This document shows, in pieces, positions 37,433 through 49,105 of a stretch of 64,000 nt of DNA. Under the pieces are notes generated by a model. That model did no database searches, was not told the DNA's origin, and saw nothing but the letters and a program-made list of their open reading frames with translations. This DNA is from Coptis chinensis (lineage: Eukaryota; Streptophyta; Magnoliopsida; Ranunculales; Ranunculaceae): positions 24,496,501-24,560,500 of the forward strand of contig CM027385.1 in the NCBI GenBank assembly GCA_015680905.1. Reading direction: 5' to 3'. The translations under genes were made by a program, and so were the position numbers. The first letter of the stretch is position 1, and each line of letters starts with the position of its first letter.

Positions 37433-38726
37433 GGCAACTTAGAAGGGTAAAATAATAAAATGGATGATAAAGTGAAAAAGGAGAAAAAGAGTTCTATCAC
37501 TATCCAAGCAAGGTTGGGAAACAGAACTTGTGGTGCACGCATGGGAGCTCATCCATTGTTTGGGGCCCCATATTAATTTTGGACCATGACGACAAATCCA
37601 CAAGTGTATAATGTAGTTGTAGTCTTGTAGATGCCTTGATTGTAATTCGGTAATTCCTTTCTCCTTGGGTAAATTGGTACCCCACCTCGTGGCAGCAGTA
37701 CTCTTGCTTACTTTTTTCAAAGAATCAAAGCTAGCTTTTGATTTTCTTCTCGCATGCGCTATTTCTTAGGTTTGTTTGCTTGTGTGAACTGTGAAGGTAC
37801 AGAAGACAGTGATTAGCTAGCTACCTCTTGCCTTGATTCTCGCCTTGGTGTCTTGAACTGGGTAGTGTACTACTATTCAAAGTCTAAAAAGATCGTTTGT
37901 TTCTTGTGCTAAGTCTTGAACTGGTCTTTAGATGGGTTTTTTTCTTGTGCTAGCTGCTAAGTCTTGAGCTGGTCTTTAGCGGAAAAAAGAAAGAGTCTTG
38001 AGCTGGGTAGTATTACTAGTATACAAGTATACACTAGCATTCAAGTCTTAAGATAGTTTTTTACTTGTGCTAGCTTGAATATATTTGAATTTTGGACTTT
38101 GGACAGAATTCATTTCAAGTCAGCATTATGATGGGTACTTAGTCACTTGATATGTTGTTCAAGATTTAATGGTTTGATGAAAATCATTACAATAAACACT
38201 GGTTGTAATAACTATGAAAAATAAATGACAATATCTTAAAAATGGAATTTAGAATTTTAGACTATATATTACCATCAAACGAATATATCTAGCTAGAAAG
38301 TTATAAAGAAAATAGAAGGGAATAACGATATGATTAAGAAGTCATTTGACGTGAAAAGATAACTTTAATGCAAAATTATATAAGAGGGAATAAATTCCAG
38401 TTGCTCAAGAGGAATTCATTTTTAAAGTCAATCTAGTCAATACTCAATAGATCTTTTGTCCTAAAATATAGCTATTTTTTTAACATGTACTATCTTCAGC
38501 CTTTGACGAACGCACTTTTACAGTCACGGCTGAAGTCTTGGTCTTACACCACTGTACCAAGGACAACCTCAACTTCTTTGAATCTTTGTTCTTATACATA
38601 TATACTATTCATTGTTCATTGCGTGGAAAATCTGTACTATATATCAGAATATTGAATGTTCATTGTGCTAAAACTTGCACGTAATAATAATGACTTCATA
38701 CCAGCTCTCAACCGAGTTGGTAAGGT
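37433..38726. other. Upstream region of the ACO gene
   Basis: No ORF with homology. Near-repeated phrases of the type cttgtgctag..cttgaactgg/gagctgg occur at about 37900-38070. This is probably the proximal promoter; individual binding sites cannot be assigned with confidence. Confidence 0.4.
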
Positions 38727-39605
38727 TAAGGCCGAGTCTAATGGTTTGGTGTGTCAAAACACCAAATCAAAATAGTATAGTGTATAGAGTTAGCGGATTA
38801 GCCGTTTGCAAAAGCAATGGTTTTTCTCACAGCCGTAAGTACCTATTGTGTACAGGAAATTTTTATTTTGACCCTCCAACCTGCCATTGTCAAATACGTG
38901 TGGGAAAAAAAAAAAAAAAAAAAAAAAAATCTAGCTGCCACACAGTGTGGCGTGTAACTTAGCGATTTCTTCTACCCACCACTTATATTGGCGTGTAGAC
39001 TTGACCCTATTTTGTTAAAACTGGCACTATAGATAGGTAAACTTATATCGATAGTGTTGGCGGGTTAGCGTTTTGACGCACCATTAGATTAGAATTTCCA
39101 TAATATTTGGTGTTTTGCCGTACCATTAGACTTAGCTTAAGTCCAATGGTGGTGCGCCATCGCACCAAACCATAATAGTATATTGTATAGAGTTAGTGGG
39201 TTAGCGTTTGCAAAGGCAATGGTTTTTCTCACAGCCGCCATTGTAAAAGGCACATGGGAAAAATAAATAAATAAATAAATTCTAGCCACCACACAGTGTG
39301 GCATTTAGCCTATATTTCTTCTACCCGCCACTCATACTGGCGTGTAGACATGATGCTATCTCGTTAAAACTAGCGTTATAGATAGGTAAACTTATACCGA
39401 TAGCGTTGGTGGGTTAGCGTTTTGATGTACTATTGAATCAGAATTTCTGTGATATTTGGTGTTTTACCGCACCATTGGCCGGACTTAGCCTAAGTCCAAT
39501 AGTGGTGCGCCATCGCACTAAACCACAATAGTATAGTGTATAGATTTAGTGGGTTAGCGTTTGCAAAGGCAATGGTTTTTCTCACAGCCGCCATTGTCAA
39601 AGGTA
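38727..39605. repeat. Tandem MITE array, units A, B and left part of C
   Basis: Head-to-tail units begin with taagtccaatggtggtgcgc (or diverged) and end with gcaccattggacttagc, so each unit carries its own terminal inverted repeats. Unit A is about 38727-39137, unit B 39138-39490, and unit C starts at 39491 and is cut at 39605 by CACTA-2. Shared internal phrases include ggttagcgtttgcaaaggca, tttttctcacagccg and cgttaaaactagcgttatag. Unit length is about 350 bp (A is longer, with an A-run at 38907-38929). No coding capacity is seen. Confidence 0.85.
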
Positions 39606-40984
39606 CACCACTACAGAAATGCACATTACGGTAGGTCAAATGGTATATACCACTGTTTTCCCAATAACGGTGGCTAATAGTCAATTCCCACGGTAAAGAT
39701 GGCTTTTCTAATTTCGGTACAAGCAAATACCACTAGTCTCGTAAAATAGTGGCATATAATATGCCATATACCACGGTACAACATAAAATTCCTAATTTGT
39801 TTTCTCACATTCATTTACCCCACCGTTTTTACAGAAAAAGTGGCTAATGTTTTGCCAAAAAATAAACCTACCGTGGGTAAAACAATCTAAAAAGAAAATA
39901 AAAAACCATAAAAAAGAAAAAATGGGAAAAACTGTCTAGCGCTAAAACTTCTATCGACACCCTCTTTTCAACTAGCTAGGGTTTCAAGTAGAGTTTTGTT
40001 TCATCTCTCCCCAATTTCGGTTATCGATCAGGTATTTGTTTTTTTCTCTATCTCTCACCCCAATTTCTAAAAGTTTGATTTTCTTCTCCAATTCAAATAA
40101 AGCCCAAAATTGTAGTGATTTCCATTGGTGAGAATTTTGATAAAAAAATTGTTTCTTGTTTTGCCGCAAGGAAGGGTTAAGCCCACTTTTACCGTCAGTT
40201 CGTTACACAAAGACTATTTGTTGGCAATTGCTACTAAAGGTAATCCAATTTTGTCATACGCTTAACAGCCAATTTTGTTTATGTTAAGCATTAGTTGTTT
40301 TAGTAATAGGTCATAAACCTTGGAAAGTTCAGTATGAAAGCTACTGGATGTAGGCTGTATTTCTGTTAGTTTTGATTAGTTTGTACTAGAGATAAACTAT
40401 TGTGATCTCTAATATTCCTTGGTGGAAACCTTAGAGAGTATTTGATAATATTCCAACTGTTTGTAGTATTTCACCATTTCTGTGAAAGGTATTAAGGGTC
40501 GTCTTAATCGATTACCATCAGCTTGTTTTGGTGATGTGGTTATGCCTACTGTTAAGAAAGGGAAACCTGATTTGAGAAAGGAAACCTTGGCGCCGAAAGA
40601 ATTAACCTGTTGAGTAGTAGTTTTGGATTGGATGCTCAGTGCTACAGAATATATAGTGGTATCTAGTCAACAATTATATCCCATGTCTTCGTTAGGCTAT
40701 CATTTTTAGATAGTGTGATTTTTTTTTGGTAAAAGTTCGAGAGTTTAACTGTAGAAACCCCTTTACAAAACTTCACACCTATTCACACCACCCAAGAAAG
40801 TTGTATATTCTTGTTTCTCAAGTACTTTTATTACTTGTTTATCTAATCACTTGTGCATTGTGTTAAAGCAGTTCAAGACTAGTGTGTTTAGTTTTGTTGG
40901 TTAACTTTTCTAGTACTTGAAAGAAATGAGCTAAGTACTAGAAAAGTTTTAGAATTTACTGTTGAAGAAGAAAGTTTAAACTTA

Positions 40985-43900
40985 CTTGGGGTGTTTTGTT
41001 TCATGAAAAGAAATGAGGGGCATGCAGTTTATATAGTTACTTTGAAACAAGCTCCTGAAGTTCATTATATTGGTGATGACTTGAAATTGGAGAGTGATGA
41101 TGGTATTAGACATGGAGGAGGAGCTTATGGAACACTTAATAAGTTTAATAAACCAAGGTACTTCTGAATTTTACCACATTCTTGTTTCTTAAGTGTTTTG
41201 ATTAGTACTAAAATCTATTTTGATCATGTTTTTATGTTTTTTTTTCTCAATTATGTGGGAGTATAGTATGTTTCTCAATGTGTTTAATGTCACTCCCCAC
41301 ATACACACACACACTAACATCTAGTGCCCTTAATGCGTATGAAAAAGCAAAAATAAGATAAATTACAAATTTATATGTGGGGATAAATGTACTCATTCAT
41401 GATGTGTGTAAGTGTGAGAATTTGACTTACATACTTTTTGTTTTCAAATAGACATTCAGGCATTGGTTTTAATTCGTTTACGTATTCTGAGGTTTCTAAG
41501 TTTGTAGAATTAGTTAATTTTAGTTTTCTAGTGGCAGTTTTAATGTGTTAGAAATATATGAATCTTAGGTCATAGCACCCCCCCCAATAAATCATACAAA
41601 CTTGTAGGTGTAGCATGGTTCTAGTGGTATTGTCATCGAGTACAGCTTGCACTTGAGATCACTGTGGATTATGCCTAAACTTTTTTTTATCCATTTATTG
41701 AACTCATCAATACTCAATTTCCAAGACTTTGTGGAGTTTGGATTGTTTTATGAGACACACTTAATTTGCATTTTCTTAAGAAACAGGAACATTTCCAGAT
41801 TAGGTCAGGGATCTTATCTGAATCGAGTTCATGATTTTCTGTTGAAGTGGGTTTTAAAGGGGGGAAATTATCTGAAGCTGTATAGCTATCATTACTTAAT
41901 CAATGGCTTTGTTGTACTTGTAACCACTCAGCAGGTTTGTCATACATATATCTTCGGTTTATTGTATTTTGACTCATTTTCCATGTGTAAGGTCGAACTA
42001 TTTCAGTGATATTAGGACTGGAAACTTCTATTCATGTCTAGCATTAGATTAATAAGCATTCGCAGTTTAGAAACTATTGGTTGGTTAGCTTCTAAGATCA
42101 ACTTCAGTAGCAGCTTGATCCTCGGGAAAGTGTTTGTTGTGTAGCGTCACTAGAACCATGAATTGATGCCGACTTGAAAATCTCCAGCTTCAGAAAGTAA
42201 AACCGGTTGGTGTCAATCCACCCTTCTACTAAGAGGAATTAAAAAAATTGGTCATGACACTGTTATCTAATGTAAACCAATCTGGTCGATCTGTAGGCAG
42301 GAGGTTTTCCAATATAATCCACTTTCACTTTCGTGGCCTCCACCGATTGAATAAGTGTGTATCTTGTCTGCATATATAGATGGAAGATTTTATCTTGATG
42401 CCATAGCATTTATTATTAATGTTAAATAAACTATTTATACATCTTATAATGTCATGACTTTAATGATTTTCAAAGGCAGAGAAGCTTTCTAGGAGACAAG
42501 AAGTGGCCAACGTGGTTTTATATTTTTCAGTCCGAACTGCAACTACCCATACTCCAAAGTTCTTGGGTCTTCCTCTAGGGGCATGGGTTGAGGAAGGTGG
42601 ACCTGAATTAGTTGGAGAAGGAATTGTTATTGGTTTTGTTGACACTGGAATTGATCCAACACACCCCAGCTTCTCCGATGACATTTTTGAGCATGTTTTC
42701 CCGGTTCTTGAACACTTTTCTGGTATCTGTGAAGTCACGAGTGATTTTCCATCTGGTTCTTGTAATAGAAAACTGATTGGTGCTTGTCATTTTGCTGCAT
42801 CCGCTATAACAAGAGGAATATTCAATGCCAGTCAAGACTATGCTTCACCATTTGACGGTGATGGTCATGGATCGTAAGTTTTTCTAACCACTATATCATA
42901 AATGTGTGCAAAACTACATAAAGATAGTACCAGTGATAGTAAATTGCAGCACTTTTCATTGCCTTGTATAGAGTTTTAGCCGATGCTTAATATGATGATG
43001 GATTGTCAATTTCCATTAATTAGGCGTGTTTGTTTTTGTTAAAGGTCATCGCGAAAGTTATAATCCCGAAATGCGGGCATACGGCTTCCATTCTTGGCGG
43101 GAACCATGGGATTCCCTGTCATCGTTCTTTGGGCATCCCTTTGGCAAAGCAAGTGGCATGGCTCCTCGCTCACGATGAATTCATTTTTTTCTCACAGTAA
43201 TTAATTTGGATATATACAATTGCCTATGGACTGTGATTTTTTTCTTTCTGAACACTACAATACAAGTATATATGTCATTAGAAAACCTGATAACTGTACC
43301 AGATCTGTATAGGGTAAACTCTTATGCTGAGAAAACCACTGTACTCTTTCTCAAATGAAAAACTATTTGTCTAGGTTCTTGTTTAAGGCGTATTTCTTGT
43401 TACTATTAGATTACATTTTTACATGTACTCTTTTGGTGCAATCAATTTTTTTTTCTACCTGAGATTTTCTTTTGCTAATTTGCCTCTTTGAACGAATCAT
43501 GTAGTAGAATACATCTTATTGAACTATATTATATGTCTTTTCAAGATCTATAAAGATGGAAAATATAAATTTAGTAATGTGCCTATAAAAGTTAATTTAT
43601 ATGGTATGTATAGTTATTAGGTGTGTAGGTTGTGCACGAGCTGGTGGCTGGTGCGGTGATTGATTGGATACATTTAATTGCACGCCATCCACTGCTATCT
43701 AACAGCAAAAACACAAAATTTTATGACCATATCAGCTGCCCTACTTTGTAATTTGGAAAGCTTCTCATCTTCATTGTACAGTAAATAAATAGTGAAGTAT
43801 TATTTCCATGTCAAAGTTTGATGTAAGTAGACATTTTTGATGGTCTGAAAATCTGTTTCAGCATTTCGGTCTACAAGGCATTGTACAAGAGTTTTGGAGG

Positions 43901-44905
43901 CTTCGCTGCAGATGTTGTTGCTGCCATTGACCAGGTACACATGTTGATTAATTCGTTATCTATGAAATCCATGAATATCTAGTGTTGGTTGCAACTTGCA
44001 AATACAAACTTCTTTACATAATTTCTTTTTGCAACACTCATTGTAGTTTAGATTTATATTATTTATATATATAAATGTTGATATAACATCTAATTATTAT
44101 TTCTAGTTATCAACATGAAGTTATCTCGCTCCTTATCAACAAGAGAAACATAAAGACAACTTAGTTACCCGCTAGTAGTTTGCTTATCCTATTTAGATAT
44201 TAATTGTTTATAGCTGTTCGAAAGCGTTCAAATTTCAATAACATATTGATGCTTCTATTTGTGTATGAGTTGTACATTCACCAAAGACTATTGAGTGAGT
44301 ACTATCGGTCAGCTATAATCACTAGGTGCAGCTTCTCTGCAAGTGCATTTGATGCATTTCCTTTTTTTTTCCCAAGTACAGATAATAAATCACTTTTAAC
44401 ATCAATGCACCTCATTAACGTTTTGGGTGAAGTCTTCATGTTGGACACCTCATATTGGTGTCCAACACGCTGTATGTAGCTCTGTCATTACTTGGGATAA
44501 ACTCACGTTTCTAACGATGATCCGCAACATTCCAAGATGCAAATGATTACTTGTCATCCAAATTTTTTTAACTTTATCTACAGATAACTATGGAGACCCA
44601 CCTTTTACGATAAAAAAAAAAATGGATAAATAAATAAATATGGAGACTCATCTAATGGTAGCATCTCTCTACGATGCAAATTAATCCTTGTACTCCACGC
44701 CCACGGACACACATGCATGCACAACTATATATTATAAATATGCATTTTGTAAGATCTTATATTTTTCTTCATTGCCATTATTATATCCCCAGGCTGCCCA
44801 AGACGGGGTAGACATAGTAAGCTTGTCAATTACTCCTAATAGATGCCCTCCTGGTCTTGCGACATTTTTCAATCCCATTGATATGGCCTTACTCTCGTTG
44901 TAAAG
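40985..44905 (+). pseudogene. Captured SBT2-type subtilase gene fragment inside CACTA-2
   Basis: Six exon-like blocks with intron gaps are visible: about 40985-41157 (AVYIVTLKQAPEVHY), 41787-41934 (NYLKLYSYHYLINGF), 42476-42872 (TTHTPKFLGLPLGAW; IVIGFVDTGIDPTHPSF), 43077-43173, 43862-43934 (ISVYKALYKSFGGFAADVV) and 44793-44900 (AAQDGVDIVSLSITPNRCPP). The blocks cover the inhibitor I9 prodomain and the start of the peptidase S8 domain, including the catalytic Asp in VDTGID. They match plant SBT2 subtilases as I recall them. Several GT/AG borders survive. The fourth block, which should hold the catalytic His, is frameshifted and lacks an AG acceptor. The copy stops before the catalytic Ser. It cannot encode a protease. 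Confidence 0.9.
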
Positions 44906-45156
44906 TAGAAGTAGTCATACATTAACATTCTCTGTTTTGTGTTACTCTTCATTAATTATTTAGTTATTATATTACCTTTTGATCTTTGATCGTGTATATG
45001 ACAAATCTAAGCCTCAAAGATACATACACACAAGAGGAACTTGATGTTGTTCAACTTGAAATTCTTAGATTCATTCAGCATAATGGAGCGTTCGAGCCAA
45101 GCATTGTGTCTTAGCTAGGTTTTGACCCTTTCCAGTTAAGATTCGGTACTTGGTTG

Positions 45157-45253
45157 ATGTTTTAGATGGAACAAGTTGGTCATTATTATTTTGATGTTTT
45201 AGATGGAACAAGTTGGTCATTATTATTTTGATGTTTTGGCCGGATGGAACAAG
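45157..45253. repeat. Short tandem repeat near the right end of CACTA-2
   Basis: A ~40-bp unit (gatgttttagatggaacaag, then ttggtcattattatttt) occurs twice in tandem with a third partial copy. The related word cttgttccatctaaaacatc occurs in CACTA-1 near 16943, so it is part of the family's common end sequence. Confidence 0.7.
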
Positions 45254-45702
45254 TTCAAACTTCTTTTTAGCAATTCAATGTCTAAATTTATTTATTTTGT
45301 TTGTTGCATTATGAATTGTTTATTTGAACAATGTGTTTTTAAATCCAATGTGGATATGGTGAAAATGGACAGGTTGCAGGTTCTAAGGTTGAATATGATG
45401 AAAATTGAATAATTAGGGGTTTTATTTTTTTATTTTTTTTAAATGTCTATAAACCACGGTTTTTATCCAACCGTCGTATATATCATCACTATTTCCCATG
45501 GTTCACCGCGGATAGGGAAAATTGTAAAGACTATTAACCACGGTTCGGAAATCCTAATGCCACTGTTTTAGCTAAAACCGTGGTATATAATATGTACTTT
45601 TTACCACGGTTTTGTTAGAAGTATTTGTCACGGTGGTTGTTACCACGGTTTGAAAACAGTGGCTAAAAGCTTTTTACCTATATGAGCTTTTCTGTAGTAG
45701 TG

Positions 45703-45938
45703 GCATGTGGGAAAAAAAATAAAAAAAAATCTAGTCGCCGCAGAGTGTGGCGTGTAGCTTAGATTTCTGCTACCCGCTACTCATACTGGCGTGTAGACTT
45801 GATGATATCTCGTTAAAACTAGCGTTATAGATAGGTAAAGTTATATCGATAGCGTTGGTGGGTTAGCGTTTTGACGCACCATTAGATCAGAATTTCCGTG
45901 ATATTTGGTGTTTTGCCACACCATTGGACTTCGCCTAA
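45703..45938. repeat. Tandem MITE array, right part of unit C
   Basis: The array sequence resumes after CACTA-2 (gcatgtgggaaaa, then tctagtcgccgcagagtgtgg) and ends at gccacaccattggacttcgc. Joining 39491-39605 with this part gives about 350 bp, equal to unit B, which confirms that CACTA-2 inserted within unit C. Confidence 0.85.
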
Positions 45939-46184
45939 GAGGTGCATGGTTCGGGTGTTAGTGTCTTACTCATGCCTCTAGTATATATATATCCATTGAA
46001 AAATGCTAGAACTATATGGTGACGAAATTGTGTGAATGAAAAAAAAAAATGGGAAAATATACTATTTCATTCTATATACAATTTGAGAAAATCAGGCTTC
46101 CAAATTACCTTCTATTTTTTAAAAATAATATACAACTTGGTCACATCACCTAAATCTGTGGATAAACTAGAGGTCAATTTCTTA

Positions 46185-46924
46185 GGGCATCCTCCTATTG
46201 GGGTGCAAAATTACACCTCCACATATAGGCTCCATGTAAAGGTGGAATTTGAGCTGAGCGGTTCTGGCTCGGTTAGAGCTCGCTCGTTTAACGATATGGG
46301 CCGAACTCGAGCTGAAATTAAAGCTTGTATAACAAATGAGCTTGATGAAGCTCGACTCGTTTAGCTCAAATAATATCTTTGTAGTGTAAAATAACCAAGC
46401 TACTCGAGCTCGCTCGTTGCTCAATTTAAGACTCGTGTAATAAACGAGCCAAGTTTGAACATAATAAAGTTCGGCTCGTTTAGCTCGAATTCCACCCTTA
46501 TCTCTACGTATAGTAGGTGCCATTAGGATTTTACAACTCCAATTATATACTATTGTATAGCCTATAAATATCTACATTTTTTTTATGGTGAAAAAAATGA
46601 AATAATATCCACACTTTATAGTCCCCAATAGAAAAGTGTAAAAAAAAAATTGGATTTTAAACTCAGACATCAGTGTCTGAGTTAAAAAATTTACAAATTA
46701 TGACTTTAGAACTAGAAAGGGAGTGACTTAAATTGACATCCGAAATTTTTTTTGTTCGGATGTTGGTTAAAGTGTCGCCCGAGCTATTTATCAACTAATA
46801 GTGAGATGACTTTCAACTAATAGTCTATTACCTACGATATACTACTCCCATTGGAAATTATTTTTTGACATTTGGAGTGTAAACTTTACACTCTATATGA
46901 TTTACACCCCCATTGGAGATGCCT
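46185..46924. mobile_element. PIF/Harbinger-like MITE with a nested repeat
   Basis: The left end GGGCATCCTCCTATTGGGGT and the right end (complement AGGCATCTCCAATGGGGGTG) are inverted repeats flanked by TTA on both sides (46182-46184 and 46925-46927). At about 740 bp it is long for a MITE because a second inverted-repeat unit lies inside it (46241-46496). Confidence 0.7.
46241..46496. mobile_element. Nested inverted-repeat element with GGTGGAATT ends
   Basis: The left end GGTGGAATTTGAGCTgAGCGG is complementary to the right end ctcgtttagctcgaattccacc. The interior is rich in GCTCG/CGAGC words. No clear target duplication was found. It lies within the larger MITE and so inserted later. Confidence 0.55.
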
Positions 46925-46981
46925 TTATAAGTTGTATAACAAAAAGAAACTGTTCAAAGGGTTTGCATTTGCTTATGCTAA

Positions 46982-47426
46982 GAGCAAGTCCAATGGGGTG
47001 CTATATGGGCTGCTAAAGGGCCATATAGCACCCCAAACACCAAAATGTCATTTCAATGGGGCTGCTAGAAGGATCTTAAATATGGCTGCTGTGATAAACC
47101 CAACCAAATTTGTGGTATTGTCTAACAACTGCCATAATTATGTTTCGGGAGATAGACGACAGAGTTTCTGCTGTCTGTATGTTAAATTTCGACGGACGGC
47201 ACATTTTTTGCCGTTTGTGCTTTAATTTTCAACTTAAGTAACAAAAATATTGGACAGATGACAAATGTATCAATTTGGCACTCCAACTTTAAAACCCTAT
47301 TGGAACTGTTTTTCGGTTTTCACCTGCCAAATTTGACTTGCATACCTAAACCTGCCATTCTACCAAAAAAAACTTAGGTAACACCTTTTAGCAGCTATAT
47401 TGAGCAGCTCTCTATTGGACTTGCTG
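46982..47426. mobile_element. PIF/Harbinger-like MITE
   Basis: The left end GAGCAAGTCCAATGGGG and the right end (complement CAGCAAGTCCAATAG) are inverted repeats flanked by TAA (46979-46981 and 47427-47429). Length is 445 bp and no transposase is present. A second internal complementarity (gtgctatatgggc/ggccatatagcacc) lies close to the left end. Confidence 0.8.
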
Positions 47427-47929
47427 TAACGGCTATATGAAAGGGACGGGAAGGAATTAACTATTGCTAGAGGCACTTGCGAATCTGGTAGTGTGCATTT
47501 ATGCCTTCTTTTTCGATATGGCCGGCCCTATAGATGCTTCTTGATCTGGCAACTGAATGTGGAAAATTCAATTCATATACGAAACGAACGTGCCAGTTAT
47601 ATTAGTCCCTCCTCTTTTTAATGCACAAAGATCCTTTAAGGCAAGAAGAATAAGATAAAGTGACGAATGACCACTTTGCCAAAAAAAAAAAGTGACAAAT
47701 AAACGACCAAGTTTGACAGTGTCAACTGAAGTGCCGTACTGTATCTTAGTTGGTCAAAAAAAAAAAAAGTGAAGTGGCCGGAGTTTAGTCTTATGTTATT
47801 AAACTTAACGCCACAAAAAAAACTATAGTCATTTTAGCAAATTTTCCTATCTGGGTGGGTTAAACACACATCTAAAATCACTTAAATTTAACGATCAATA
47901 GAGGGACAAAACAGTTATAAAAAAATCAG
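47427..47929. other. Spacer
   Basis: No recognisable gene. A-runs occur near 47680 and 47758. Confidence 0.4.
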
Positions 47930-49105
47930 GACAAAACAATCATTAAATTAAAAAGAAAAAATAAACGTTTTGTACCATGAATTTTTTTAGTTTTATCAAT
48001 TGAGGCCAAAAACTTTTTTTTGAAGCAAATTGTACCATAAATTTTTATTTTTTTTTATTAATTTGGGCTACCGGTGTAGTTCCGTTAGAGGATTTGTCTA
48101 TGTGTACAAACAACTATGTATGCTAACAGAGGATGATGTGTTACTATTCAAATGGACAGCTAACAAAAACTGATGTGGCTCGACTATGTAAGCATTACGT
48201 CACAAACAACACCACACTTGTTTCTTGCATTGCGGAATTTGGGGCAAGCCGGTAAAATAAAATGGTTTGGAGTTCGATTCCCCACATAAGAACCTGTTAT
48301 TTTTTTTCTCCCTCTAAAAAAAACCTCCCACCATGAAAGAAGCTTCATCATCAACACCTCAAAACTTCCAACCAACAATAGCAAAAATTTTAGCATCCCA
48401 AATCTACCCTCTAAAAAACAGCTGTTTTAAGTGCAAATTCAAGTGGCAGAATAGAATGTAACGCTTTTGACATTGTTTAGGCAATTGAAGAGATGGGTTT
48501 TGTTCAAGGGTTGTTCAAATTTAAAGAATTGTTTATTAAAAGCTAGTGTTTTGAATGATATAATGATGTTTGTGGACTCAATTGATGAAATTCCTTTTGC
48601 GAAACCGATAACGAGAAGAGGGAAGTGTAAAATAATGGATTTTGATATAAGGGGTGATCAAGTTTCGAGATTTTTGCATTTGTTGCACGTGACAAATACC
48701 GATGTAATTTTTGGTTAATTAGTTGTTTTATTTGGGGATTGAGGTTTAATTAGGTTTTTTAATTTGGGATTTGGGGAAACACATGTAACCTGCATGAAAT
48801 TTGTTTATCAAAACAAAAACTTGCGTGAAATTTTGGTGACATTTTGGAGAATTTTTGGAGCCACGTCACCGGTTATTAGGTGTGTACCTCAACGGTGCCA
48901 CATGAGCATTTAGTCGGACACATATATATCCAGCATGCCACATATGCATATGAATTAACGGAATCGTAACGGTGGCCCAAACTGATAAAAAAAAAGAAAG
49001 TTCATGGTACAATTTGCTTCAAAAAAAAGTTCTTGGTCTAAAAACAGAAAAGTTCATGGTACAAAATGTCCATTTTTTCAATTAAAAAAGTTAAGGGCAA
49101 AATCA
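47930..49105. mobile_element. Mutator-like long terminal inverted repeat element (possible Pack-MULE)
   Basis: About 47930-48085 reads as a diverged inverted copy of about 48955-49105. Shared words are ttttgtaccatgaa, ttttttttgaagcaaattgtacc and tttgggc(t/c)accg. Long inverted repeats of about 150 bp without transposase fit Mutator-like elements. The exact ends and the expected 9-bp duplication were not resolved. The interior holds an 83-codon ORF at 48467-48718. Confidence 0.55.
48467..48718 (+). CDS. Unrecognised ORF inside the inverted-repeat element
   Basis: Protein-like composition with segments such as LNDIMMFVDSIDEIPFAKPI and CKIMDFDIRGDQVSRFLHL. I do not recognise the family. Given its position between long inverted repeats, it may be a captured host gene fragment. 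Expression is unproven and a chance ORF cannot be ruled out. Confidence 0.3.
   Translation: MTLFRQLKRWVLFKGCSNLKNCLLKASVLNDIMMFVDSIDEIPFAKPITRRGKCKIMDFDIRGDQVSRFLHLLHVTNTDVIFG

Larger units (their letters stand above)
39606..45702 (-). mobile_element. CACTA-2, gene-capturing CACTA transposon (Pack-CACTA)
   Basis: The left end CACCACTACAGAAATG (one mismatch to the CACTA-1 terminus) and the right end CTTTTCTGTAGTAGTG are inverted repeats. Flanks are GTA (39603-39605) and GCA (45703-45705), a 3-bp duplication with one substitution; unit B of the array shows GCA at the matching site. Left and right subterminal regions match the right and left ends of CACTA-1 respectively, for several hundred bases, so the element lies in the opposite orientation and is given as minus. 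The 6097-bp interior lacks transposase but contains exon-like blocks of a subtilase gene on the plus strand. It also has leader-like sequence near 39950-40030. Confidence 0.9.

Noticed and set aside
40985-44905. A functional subtilase gene
   Set aside because: It lies wholly within a transposon, has a frameshifted His block and a lost splice acceptor, and ends before the catalytic Ser.
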